Of a DNA stretch of 64,000 bases, positions 24,005 to 33,800 are shown one piece after another. The position numbers and the translations under genes were made by a program. Position 1 is the stretch's first letter, and each line of letters opens with the position of its first letter. Below the pieces are notes generated by a model. It was not told the origin of the DNA. It did not search any database and saw nothing but the letters and a program-made list of their open reading frames with translations. Source of the DNA: Paenibacillus dokdonensis (GTDB lineage: Bacteria > Bacillota > Bacilli > Paenibacillales > Paenibacillaceae); contig NZ_STGQ01000003.1 of assembly GCF_004916975.1 (NCBI RefSeq), forward strand, positions 638,501-702,500. Direction: 5' to 3'.

Positions 24005-27000
24005 TTATTCCTTCTGCTTCAATCCGATCACCTGACTTTTGGGAATTAGCGGCTTGTGATACACCACATATGCCTTGCTAAATCGCTCGAAATAGCTTGG
24101 TTCATGTGATTTAGGACTCAAAATGATCATTTTCCGCTTCAGCTCTCGTACGTAAAGGTCAAAGACCATATTTTTGCGCTGTTCATCAAGCGCGCTGTCG
24201 AATTCGTCTAGCACGATAAATCCAGGATGGGACTGCAAATTTTGCAAAAGGGAGAGCGCGAATAATAAGGAGCTAAGCGACTCCTCTCCACCAGATACGC
24301 CCTTGCCTACCCTTCCACCGCGCGCTTTCATGCTCACGTCCTCCAGCTTGCCCCGGTGTCCTTCCTTACGAGCTCTAATATACAAATGGAAGTGAGTTCT
24401 GCCCTGCCTGTCCTCATGAGAATCCCAGTCTACTTGGCCTTCAAATTGAAACAAAGACATATAGGATCTGAATTTTTGCTGTATTTCGCTTACACGCATG
24501 CTAATCGTTGTCTCCAGAAGATCTTGTAATTCGATCGTCCGCTGCTCGTCCGCCTCCAGCAGGATCGAGGTTCTCTTATATTCATCCTCCAGCTGCTCAT
24601 AATTTGCCTTTGCAATTCGATAATTGTCCGGAGCTGCGGGGTCAACTTCTTCTTTTCTCGCTCCTTCAAAGGTAACTTCACCCTTTTCGGACTCTGTACG
24701 AAGCGCCTTGAGTGCTGACTTCTCTTCCTGAGCGTACATTTCAGCATAAGTCACTTTAGCCTCATTAAAGATTTCAGGCACTATCCCCTTCATATCTTCG
24801 ATCTGCCTAGCGAGTACCAATAGTTCTGCTTCCGCATCCTGCTTTCCTTCTTCCGCTTTACGGTGTTGATTTTGCAATTGATCCACCTGCCGATTCGTCA
24901 GCAGCAGTTGATGCTCAACTTCGCTACTCTCCCGCTCCAGCCTTCTTCCCTTCTTCTCCATTTGCTCCAAATGAACTTCTAATGTCTGTAATACATTTTC
25001 CTTTTCCTGAGTTTCGCCTTCCAACGACCGAAGCTGGGCTTCCTTGGTATGCAGCCGCTCAAATTGTTCCCTCTGCATGCCTAGCTTCTCATAAAATGCC
25101 GCTTCTCGTTCTAAACTATCTTGCTCATTTTCAAGCTTGGCCCGGAACCGCACCAATTCTCGAAATACCTGCGATAATCGGGCTTGTTCCTTTTCCAATT
25201 CGGACAGCGTGATAGTCATCGTCAGCAGCTGTTCTCTCCGCTGCATTCGCTCATGTTGTCTCGTCATGAAAGCTTCGGCCATACGCACCTGCTGGATTAT
25301 TCCTCCCAGGATCTGGACCCTTTGCGTATCTCGTAGGACCCATTGGTTGATCTGTTTCAGCTCTGAGGCAAGTCTGTTTATGTTGGACTCCACTTGTTGT
25401 TTGCGAACCTCTAATGCGCGTGCACTTAGAATATATCGCGGCTGCTCCTGATTTCCCCGAAGCCCGACGGGATCCCATAGCACATCCTGCTCAATTCGGA
25501 CCGGATTCTGTTGAAAGAACTGTTCTACCCACCACAACGCCTTGCTGGCATCATTCGTCATTTCCTCAGATAATTCACGTTTTACCTTTAGATAAAGCGC
25601 TGGCACAACGGTGACGGAGCGATCCGGAATAAGACTGTGCAGAGAGACATGGTACAGATCATTCGGGGGTTTGACTCTATCCCGGTCTCCACTGAAAAAG
25701 ATCGTATATTTGATTGTATTAAACGCTTCCTCATGCTTGGGATGTGCTGCCTCATCCAGTTCAATCAAGTCACGAAGCGTATATGCCCTCCTGCCCAGCT
25801 TCTGAAAATATTGAAGCGAGGCTTGCTGCCGGACCGAGATATTCCGATCCATGCGCAAATTTTCTGATTCTCGCTCAAGCTCCTTCAATTCTCGCTCAAG
25901 GTCATAGCCGTTGTTCCTACCTGTTCTGATCTTCTCCTCGAGCCCATTCATCTCCGTCTGTACTTCATGACTGGAAGAATGCTGAAGTAAAATATCACGA
26001 TGCAAGTCTTCTTCCTTCTCATCTTGTTCAAGAGCCGCCTTAAGCTCGCTTGATTTGCTTCGAATCTCGCCGAGGCTTATTCCGACTTGTGAGATCTGTT
26101 CTGCGTTTCTTAATTCCTGCGCTGTCAATTCAGCCAATCTTTTATGAACGTCTTCAAGTCCTCTCGTCACCTGATCTTCTGACCGATGAATATACCTTCC
26201 TTCTTCCTCAATCATGGCCAGCTCCTGCTTCAACCCAGCAATCTCTGTCTTCAGCAAAACTTTCCCCTCATGCAAGGTCTGGAGCTTCTGTTCGAGATCA
26301 TGGATCTCTCCGGCAACACGCTCCTTATCTTCATCAGATCGTATCCGCTGTGCATGAAGATTCTGCTTTTCTTCGATCAAAACGTTTACTTTTTCCTTTT
26401 GTTCCTCTTGATCCACTGAGAGCTGCTCTACCTGTCCGAGATATATCGCCCTTTCCTGTTTGAAGTATTTTTCAAGACGAAGCAGTGATACGGAGCGCAG
26501 TATCCCGCCGTCTCTAAGTCTTTTGCGGTTTTGCTCATATCGATCAAGTTCCGACTTCATAATCTTTAAGTTTTGCTTCGTTCCGGTCAACCTCGTCTGT
26601 GCCATAGACAGCGATTCTCGTGTTTCCTTCAATTTCACCATGCTTTCTTCCCAATTTCTCTGCGCATCCGTAATGCCATGCATGTCGCTAAAAATACGAA
26701 AGCGTTCTTCCGGTGTCATCGTCGCAAATTGGTTTACTTCCTGCTGGTACCAGATTAAGTAAAATAGATCAGGGTCAATCTTGTAAACATACTGCAGGTC
26801 TCTTCTGTACTTTGTAAAGCTGTTTTCCCGATCGCCTGAAGTGTAATGCTTACGATCCGTATAATGATCCGCTTCATCGCCTGATTCGATGATAAATTCC
26901 TTTTTGATCGGTTCACCCGGCTCCTGCTTGATAAGCAGCGTGAATTCGATATAGCGCGGAGCATCGATTTTCATCGATCCTTCATTCAAAAACAGAAGCG

Positions 27001-27223
27001 AAATGCGCGCTCTCCAGGTTTCGTCGGAAGGTAAATTTCGTGATTTCAGCCCTTCCACTTCCACTTTAGAGGAGTAGAGAACAGCACCCATACAGTACGT
27101 AATGGTCGATTTCCCTGCTCCGTTGGGTCCGGTGATCATAATATGATCCGTATGGCCAGACAAATCCAGATAAGCAGGGTCATAATCTCGAATGCCTGAA
27201 AAGGTAAGCTTCCATGGAATCAA
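24005..27223 (-). CDS. jetC: Wadjet JetC: SMC-like (MukB-type) ATPase
   Basis: A 1072-residue SMC-like motor. Walker A (TGPNGAGKST) is at about residues 32-40. Two long coiled-coil arms enclose a hinge region near residues 480-620. The ABC signature (VSGGEES) is at about 976 and Walker B (FIVLDEFDSALDE) near 1003-1014. It starts at a TTG with GGGAGGGG upstream, one base after the jetB stop. In Wadjet, JetABC form a condensin-like loop extruder that recognises small circular DNA and JetD cuts it (established). Here it is the last gene of the operon. Confidence 0.9.
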   Translation of the reverse strand: MIPWKLTFSGIRDYDPAYLDLSGHTDHIMITGPNGAGKSTITYCMGAVLYSSKVEVEGLKSRNLPSDETWRARISLLFLNEGSMKIDAPRYIEFTLLIKQEPGEPIKKEFIIESGDEADHYTDRKHYTSGDRENSFTKYRRDLQYVYKIDPDLFYLIWYQQEVNQFATMTPEERFRIFSDMHGITDAQRNWEESMVKLKETRESLSMAQTRLTGTKQNLKIMKSELDRYEQNRKRLRDGGILRSVSLLRLEKYFKQERAIYLGQVEQLSVDQEEQKEKVNVLIEEKQNLHAQRIRSDEDKERVAGEIHDLEQKLQTLHEGKVLLKTEIAGLKQELAMIEEEGRYIHRSEDQVTRGLEDVHKRLAELTAQELRNAEQISQVGISLGEIRSKSSELKAALEQDEKEEDLHRDILLQHSSSHEVQTEMNGLEEKIRTGRNNGYDLERELKELERESENLRMDRNISVRQQASLQYFQKLGRRAYTLRDLIELDEAAHPKHEEAFNTIKYTIFFSGDRDRVKPPNDLYHVSLHSLIPDRSVTVVPALYLKVKRELSEEMTNDASKALWWVEQFFQQNPVRIEQDVLWDPVGLRGNQEQPRYILSARALEVRKQQVESNINRLASELKQINQWVLRDTQRVQILGGIIQQVRMAEAFMTRQHERMQRREQLLTMTITLSELEKEQARLSQVFRELVRFRAKLENEQDSLEREAAFYEKLGMQREQFERLHTKEAQLRSLEGETQEKENVLQTLEVHLEQMEKKGRRLERESSEVEHQLLLTNRQVDQLQNQHRKAEEGKQDAEAELLVLARQIEDMKGIVPEIFNEAKVTYAEMYAQEEKSALKALRTESEKGEVTFEGARKEEVDPAAPDNYRIAKANYEQLEDEYKRTSILLEADEQRTIELQDLLETTISMRVSEIQQKFRSYMSLFQFEGQVDWDSHEDRQGRTHFHLYIRARKEGHRGKLEDVSMKARGGRVGKGVSGGEESLSSLLFALSLLQNLQSHPGFIVLDEFDSALDEQRKNMVFDLYVRELKRKMIILSPKSHEPSYFERFSKAYVVYHKPLIPKSQVIGLKQKE

Positions 27224-27224
27224 C

Positions 27225-27935
27225 TCATTCCCCTCCCGTATGCAAATTGTAGCGTCTGAAGAACTTGAGCACTTCCTCTTTGCTCAGTTGATTGGACTGG
27301 CTAAATTCAGCGGTTCGGCGCAGAAAGGAATCCGAGAAAAGATTTGCTCCGATAGCCGTCAACTGATAAGCGCGTTCATGCGAAAATTCCTGGTCACTGT
27401 ATTCCTCGATGGCTCCGATCTTTTTAAGTGCATCCAGATTGTTCAGAAGCTTCTGATTCGCTTTCGTCGTTTCATGCCCAAAAGCATGCAGCAGCTGATC
27501 AAACAAGGTATACTCATGCTGAAGCACCTCCTGCTGATAAAAGATATACAGAAGCAACGCCAAACCTTCTTCAGACAAAGTGCTTCTTGCAGCTTTAGCA
27601 GGAACTCTCATCATTACAATCAACTGATCCCGCCGATCGTCATAGATCAACTTGAAATATCTCCCTACTGCCTGGTTGACTCTAAGAATGTAAGAATCAA
27701 GAGCATCGTTATCACTTGCAATGCCCAGCTGCTTCTCGGCTTCCTTTCTGGACAGACCGAAATTGCCCCCTCGCAAAGTTGCCGATGAGGAGAACAAAAT
27801 ATTCATAAATACCAGCTCTTCCTGCGGCGTCAATACCCCCTTTAATCCTTGCAAAGCCTGTAGCGTGTATTGACTCTGTGCCGACTGATCTTCGGCCCGA
27901 TTATTCTTCTGTTCCCTTTCTTCTTCATGGTTCAT
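27225..27935 (-). CDS. jetB: Wadjet JetB: MukE-like winged-helix subunit
   Basis: A 236-residue protein (DUF4194-like) of the MukE type. It is helical with winged-helix character: LTPQEELVFMNILFSSSATL, YILRVNQAVGRYFKLIYD, LLYIFYQQEVLQHEYTLFDQ. The N-terminus is very charged (NHEEEREQKNN). In the JetABC complex it binds the JetA kleisin. Its start overlaps the end of jetA by 11 bases and its stop is one base from jetC, so the operon is tightly coupled. The assignment relies on operon position and general MukE likeness. Confidence 0.85.
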   Translation of the reverse strand: MNHEEEREQKNNRAEDQSAQSQYTLQALQGLKGVLTPQEELVFMNILFSSSATLRGGNFGLSRKEAEKQLGIASDNDALDSYILRVNQAVGRYFKLIYDDRRDQLIVMMRVPAKAARSTLSEEGLALLLYIFYQQEVLQHEYTLFDQLLHAFGHETTKANQKLLNNLDALKKIGAIEEYSDQEFSHERAYQLTAIGANLFSDSFLRRTAEFSQSNQLSKEEVLKFFRRYNLHTGGE

Positions 27936-29346
27936 CGCTCAAATCTCCCGGCTTTCTTTTTTTAATCGTCCATTCTTGGTCCTTCGGCTCGATCCATTCC
28001 CAGACCTTGTCCGGCCACTTCTGAAGTTCTGATAAAGCCTTATTCATCCAAACCTTGTCATTGCCGATCAGTGCAGATATAGCCGTCAAGGAGTTGATTG
28101 CATCCGACCAGCGCGGGCCCGCGGCTTCGATCATGATTTGCGCTATCCCCGCTTCATCATATTGATCAAGATACTGCTCAACTTCTTCAGTTCGGATCAT
28201 CGATTTCGTCATCATCCAGATTGTGTCCCCTATATACTGCTGCAGCTCATCTGCGGAAATCTGCTCAAGTCTGTATTCAATCATTTCTTCCTCTTCTTCC
28301 AGAGGTTTCACCTTGGGCTCATAGTTTTCCAAGTAATGAACGGAATCCGAAATATCGGCAGCGGAAATAGGAGCGGCAAACTTGACTGGAATCCATAGCC
28401 CATCCAATGCCTCGTCCTCGTACTGATCCTGTTCCATGAAGCTTAGCATTTGGTAAGGGTTTGGAATATCAGAATCAACAGGCGGATCATACATTTTGGT
28501 TATGAATTCACGTACCTTCTCAGGCTGAATATAAGATGAAAGTACGGTTTCCCGCATCGTGGCAAATTTTAAATATTTATTCGTCATCCCAAGACTAAGA
28601 CTTGTTCCCTCCGCTAATACAGAGGTTCCTTTTTGCATCAATGTAGTCAACACCAGACTGTCTTCTAACGTCTGAAATTGCCGGTAACGCTCCTCCAGCT
28701 TGCCCTGCAGCTCCTCCATCAAACCGTGAATCAGCTCCAATTGCGGCAATGCATTACGGTCTGCCAGCATTTCAAGCTCCCGTTCTTTGAGCAGCTGGAT
28801 GGCATTATCGACATTACGAATCATACTCGCAATCTTGTTCCCGCCGGAAATGCCATGATCATCGTAGGCTTCGCTGATTTCTGCATCTCGTCTTGCTTGA
28901 AACAAAGAGCGCCCTATCTCGTCATGCATGTAGTAGGCCACGGAATCATTGGCAAGCCTCACCAAAGCATCCATCATCCGTTTCCCTGCGTCACGCAGCT
29001 TGATCTGCCTGGACTGCTTGGACAACCAGTTGTATTTCACCAAGATATTGATCATTTGCTCCATCTGCTTTTGAGAAGGCGGATTCGGATCAGTATACTT
29101 ATTTCTGTAACGATAGAATAATGTATCTGTATTTTCAATCGGTTCAGCCAGACCTAAAGATTCCTCATTTAGAAGCTGAATAATGCGCAGAAATCGGAGA
29201 ATTCCTGCCGGCGTTAACCATTGATGCGTGCCAAGATCATTGAACACACCCGCCAGATAGGTGATATCCCGCATCGATTGATATAGCTCGGGAACCGCTT
29301 CATCCTTGTCGAATACCGAGATCAGCACTCGATCCATTTCTTCCAA
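27925..29346 (-). CDS. jetA: Wadjet JetA: MukF/kleisin-like subunit
   Basis: A 473-residue kleisin-type subunit. The N-terminal part resembles MukF winged helices (DKDEAVPELYQSMRDITYLA). The middle is helical (DNAIQLLKERELEMLADRNA, LEERYRQFQTLEDSL). The C-terminal half is acidic with a segment QISADELQQYIGDTIW. The start is a TTG at 29346 with GGGAG 9 bases upstream; an ATG nine bases later is an alternative. It overlaps jetD by 25 bases. It bridges the JetC heads in the extruder. The Wadjet subtype cannot be settled by eye. Confidence 0.85.
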   Translation of the reverse strand: MEEMDRVLISVFDKDEAVPELYQSMRDITYLAGVFNDLGTHQWLTPAGILRFLRIIQLLNEESLGLAEPIENTDTLFYRYRNKYTDPNPPSQKQMEQMINILVKYNWLSKQSRQIKLRDAGKRMMDALVRLANDSVAYYMHDEIGRSLFQARRDAEISEAYDDHGISGGNKIASMIRNVDNAIQLLKERELEMLADRNALPQLELIHGLMEELQGKLEERYRQFQTLEDSLVLTTLMQKGTSVLAEGTSLSLGMTNKYLKFATMRETVLSSYIQPEKVREFITKMYDPPVDSDIPNPYQMLSFMEQDQYEDEALDGLWIPVKFAAPISAADISDSVHYLENYEPKVKPLEEEEEMIEYRLEQISADELQQYIGDTIWMMTKSMIRTEEVEQYLDQYDEAGIAQIMIEAAGPRWSDAINSLTAISALIGNDKVWMNKALSELQKWPDKVWEWIEPKDQEWTIKKRKPGDLSDEP

Positions 29347-30704
29347 TCCGTCTCACTCCCTAAGATCAGCTCTTGTTCCATCCGTTCATCTTTTATCAAA
29401 CGTTCTTGCATATACTTCTCGTATTCTTCAAAGCAGGTTGCAACAGAATGATCATGGCATATCCATTTGATCACGACTCGTCCTTGACCCGCCTCTTTAA
29501 CAACCGACGTCAAATGCTTGGCAATGACAAGCCCGGATTCATCGTAATCGCTCCATATGATCACTTGCTGTATGGAATCTCCTTGCAGTAGCTGCCGAAT
29601 CAGCCGAGTATGCGCGCCTCTGAGTTGACCGTCTACACCAATAATCAATGAACCACTGCTTTGCACGAAATCCCCTTCCGCTGCAAATCTGGTCAGAATC
29701 GCTCTGTTCTCCACAAGCCAAAGCGTACGAGCAGATGTTGAATATTCATCCTTAAATACACACAAATCCGTTAAGGCATGAACAGGACCCGCCAAATAAT
29801 TCGAGTACCTCCCCGATACAGGACCCGTAAAATAAACTGACGTAATTTGCCCGAGACTATACAACCCTAATAAAGGTAATGGACAGGAAGACCATGCTTC
29901 AATCAGAGTTAAAAAATCCTGTTTGTACGGATCAAATATTTTCGACCCGCCAATGCGTCGCTCATATGTTGCCCCAATCTCTTTCCAGTCAAAAGATCGC
30001 TTATGGATAGAAAGGTGCACAAGAGCCTGCGTAAAATGCATGAACAAAAGGCGTTTGTTTCCTGTCCAATTGGTGGGAAATTCAGGAGAAGAACTGAAGT
30101 CATCCAAATGATGATGCTGTAGCAGGACATCCAACACCGAAATTAAAGACGTTATATTTTCCTTTCGCTCAGGAAGCCAACGAGAGGTATTCGTAACTTC
30201 CAAAAATTTAGCAGGTTCAAGAGCTTTAAAAGAATCAAGTTCGTTCCTAAGCGCTTGCCGCAATTCAGACCACTGACGATCTTCAGCCTCTCTTTTATTG
30301 TCGATAAGCTGTTGTTGATATTGAAACAAACGAGGTCCCATACGGTAACTAATCCGTTCCGCCGTCTTACCGTCATGCTTGAAACGATACTCCTTCATAA
30401 TCCAGCCCTGCGCTAACCAAGTGAAGGCATTTGAGTCTTCAGGGAGTTGAGCTTTCTTCCCAACGCTCCAAGCAAGAAGACTCCCTTCTGGTAGCGGCGT
30501 TTGATCATCATAAGTGACCGCGACTATCAACATGCCCGTCTTTCTATAGGTTCTAGCTGTTCTTTTCACAATTGTTAATTCATGAAGAACACCTACCCTA
30601 TTGATCTCTGCCGGATCCAGAGTACTGAATTCGATCTGCTCGCCTGTTTTTAAGATGTAATTATTAATGTGATTTTTTATCTCTTCCAATTGATTTAAGA
30701 TCAT
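29322..30704 (-). CDS. jetD: Wadjet JetD: Toprim nuclease (DUF2220-type)
   Basis: A 460-residue protein whose C-terminal Toprim domain is clear. It has the acidic residue in LWLVENRAILTRF, the VDGQLRGAHTRLIRQLL segment and the DxD motif in VIIWSDYDESGLVIAKHL. In Wadjet this topoisomerase VI-like nuclease cuts the DNA held by JetABC. I start it at 30704 (AAAGGT 9 bases upstream); an open frame to 30788 lacks a ribosome site. It is the first gene of the operon, so the order is D-A-B-C. A -10-like TACAAT sits 35-40 bases ahead. Confidence 0.88.
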   Translation of the reverse strand: MILNQLEEIKNHINNYILKTGEQIEFSTLDPAEINRVGVLHELTIVKRTARTYRKTGMLIVAVTYDDQTPLPEGSLLAWSVGKKAQLPEDSNAFTWLAQGWIMKEYRFKHDGKTAERISYRMGPRLFQYQQQLIDNKREAEDRQWSELRQALRNELDSFKALEPAKFLEVTNTSRWLPERKENITSLISVLDVLLQHHHLDDFSSSPEFPTNWTGNKRLLFMHFTQALVHLSIHKRSFDWKEIGATYERRIGGSKIFDPYKQDFLTLIEAWSSCPLPLLGLYSLGQITSVYFTGPVSGRYSNYLAGPVHALTDLCVFKDEYSTSARTLWLVENRAILTRFAAEGDFVQSSGSLIIGVDGQLRGAHTRLIRQLLQGDSIQQVIIWSDYDESGLVIAKHLTSVVKEAGQGRVVIKWICHDHSVATCFEEYEKYMQERLIKDERMEQELILGSETDWKKWIEC

Positions 30705-30798
30705 AGTTAACGTACCTTTGGGATGTAATTTATTTTTAATTGTAGCATAGGGAACAATATATAGAAGATTATTGAGGATCTCAGACATATTTTATCAA

Positions 30799-30827
30799 AA
30801 GAAAGCCCGCCTTTTTTTAGGGCGAGC
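30799..30827 (-). terminator. intrinsic terminator of the helicase gene
   Basis: On the minus strand GCTCGCC pairs with GGCGGGC and is followed by TTTCTTTT. It separates the large helicase gene from the Wadjet operon, so the two are probably independent transcripts. Confidence 0.75.
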
Positions 30828-30856
30828 AGATGAAAGAATTTCATGACGATGGAAAC

Positions 30857-33800
30857 TTATAGTGCTTTTTCCTCTCCTAAAACAACACGCTGATGTTCAT
30901 CTTTATAGATATAACCAAGCTCAATAGCCTTCTCAATACCTGATTTAATCGCCTTCTCGAGAGCACTCCCTGACCTTGCGTATCCAAGCGTTTTCACCGC
31001 TTGCTTCATTAACTCTTCATAAGGAAGACTGATCTGAGAGGCCAGAATGGATTTCACGGCAACTGCTACTTCTTCCGGAGGCAAATCTTCCGCCACTCGC
31101 CGTTGTGATTCATCTGTGGATACTCTGTAGATGCCATACTCTGATGGTTTCAAACTTTCAGGCCAGTAAAATGTTACTCCTTCTGATTCCGTGAAATTCG
31201 GTTTTATTCTTGAGAGCAATTCCGTAAATCGCTGATCTAATTTTGCTCCAAGACGTGCAATCCCCCATGCCTGCAATAAACGTTTGGATAGTAAACTTCG
31301 GCTAACCGGTCCTTCTTCCTGAATGACTTTTTTGATCTGTCCCATAATTAGCTCCGAATATTCCTGCGAATGAAACAAATCCGCACCTAGAGGAACAGCT
31401 TCCAGAGCACAAATCTGGTATGTCTGCATCTCTTCCGGGGTCTTCGATTGCAGCTTAACATCGACACTTGGGTCCGAAGTCTGCAAGCGTTCAAATATTG
31501 GGTATTCTCCAGTCGCAGCGACTTGAGCTTTAGATTCTATCTGCAGCTGTTTAACCTCTTTTCCACGCTCTATCGCTTCTATAATACGACGGATTACCCC
31601 TTCCCTATTCTCCCACCAGTCCGGGCTCCACACCCTGAGCAGGTTCCAGCCAAGCTGCCCAAGCACTTCTTCTCGCAATATATTTCGATCCCGTGCCGAC
31701 TCCGCGTTTTGATACATCAGTCCGTCAAGAAGGATTCCTAAAATATATTGATCTGACTTAGGCTCCAACACACCGAGATCAACACGATATCCCGAGGCGC
31801 CCACATAAAGATCCGTTTGGTATCCGCGGCTTTTAAGCTCGGAAGCCAGGCTGCGATGAACATGGGAAGCCGTATACGCGTTCGATGACGTTTCGCCTGC
31901 TGGCAAGATCCGCTTTCCTTTTTCAGCGTATTCAAGAAATGCCTTTAACCCAAGCACACCTTGGCTGCTAATTCTGCTTGCATTCAAATGATGCGCATGA
32001 AGCGTTGAATAAATAAGCATTTCATATCGGGCTCTGGATACTGCCACGTTCAGCCGTCTCCAACCACCTTGGCGATTTAACGGACCAAAATTAAGGCTGA
32101 CTTTGCCGGATACATCAGGACCATAGCCTACCGAGAACAAAATAACGTCCCGTTCGTCCCCTTGTACATTTTCCAGGTTTTTAATAAATAAAGGTTCAGG
32201 TAATTGCGCCAATAGAATTTCCAGCTCCGGTTCTTGCAACATTGCTTCCTCCAATAGATCCTCAATCAAGGTCTGCTGAATGGAACTGAACGTAACAACA
32301 CCAAGACTCCTCAGGCGCAACACCGGGTCTTTGATACGGCGGATTATCTCCCGAATGACGGCTGCTCCTTCGGCTCTATTCTGCTTGGTACGTCCCCGAT
32401 CGTAAAAACCATCGACAGGACACCACTTGACGCTCGAAACCGGCTCGTCCGGCGAAGGAAATGTCATTAGCTTATTGTCATAATAATAGCCATTGCTGAA
32501 GGCAATCAGGCTTTCATGCCGACTTCGATAATGCCAGGTCAAATGCCGCTCCGGCATCCCGAGCGCCAGACAATCATCCAAAATACTCTCCATGTCTTGT
32601 AGTGCCGCATCCTCGTCTTCAGTTTCTTGGCTGCTTTTAGAAAAAAAGCTCGTTGGAGGCAGCTGTTTCGGGTCGCCCACGATGATGGACTGCTTTCCCC
32701 TGGCCAGAGCCCCGACCGCTTGCGCAGTAGGAACTTGCGATGCTTCGTCAAAAATAATGATATCAAATTGAAAATGATCAGGATCCAGATACTGAGCTAC
32801 AGAAATCGGACTCATAAGCATGCAGGGCACAAGCCGCGGAAGTAAATTAGGAATCTGTTCAAACAGTTTGCGAATCGACACGTTTCTGCCGCCGCTCCGG
32901 ATCGCGCGTTGAAGAATTCCCGCTTCTGAACTTTGCGACGCCTCTTGTGTCATTTGAGGGACCCTTGCAGAAAGCCGTGCTGCAATTTCTTGGCGGGTAC
33001 ATTTCATATACTGCGTATCAGCTTCTTTGAAACGAGAGATCGTCTCCTCGAACACATTGCCCGTAAAGGATTTAAGCTGTTCATCACGAGTAATAATGTA
33101 ATTGGCCGTTTTTTTATAAAGTCCTCGTTCAAAAGCATCCTTCAACTGATTGCTTGAAAGATTCCCTCGCTCATATGGGATAATGAGCGGAAGCAGTCCG
33201 ATCTCCTCCGCGTGTAATCGAACTCGCCGCCATATACTCCAATCTCTCAATTGATCTAGATCGGATATCCATGCATTCACCTTATCTAACAATACATCAT
33301 GCCAATCCGCATCTTGGAATTGATTCGCCATCTGTCCAAATTCAAGCTGTAATAGTTGCTCTAGTTCCATCTCCAACTTTCCAACCTGTTCATGGCAGCG
33401 AAGCAGCTCTACGAGTGAACGGTTTGAGCCGGCATCCTGTCGAAGGCCAACCAGCATATCCGCCATTTGTTGTCTGGCTTGGTTAGCTTCGGAAGCATTG
33501 GCAAACCATGAAATCAATAGCTTCTGCCACATGTTGAGCCATTCGCATGCTTCCTCAAGTCCGTCCCATTTGCCCTCATCATCCCACATTAGTGAGGAGC
33601 CGAGATAAGGCGAGGCTATATCTTTGGCTGCATTTAGCTTCTGTTCTTCCTCCTGGAGCTGAATGATCTCCAGCAGGTATGTTCTTACGTCGGTTTTCGA
33701 TATAGCTTGCACGGATACCGCCATTCTTTTCATCATATTGTAAATGCGGTTTTGCCCCGTCCATTTCAGAAGGAACCACTTTAGCTCCAGGCTATCCCAA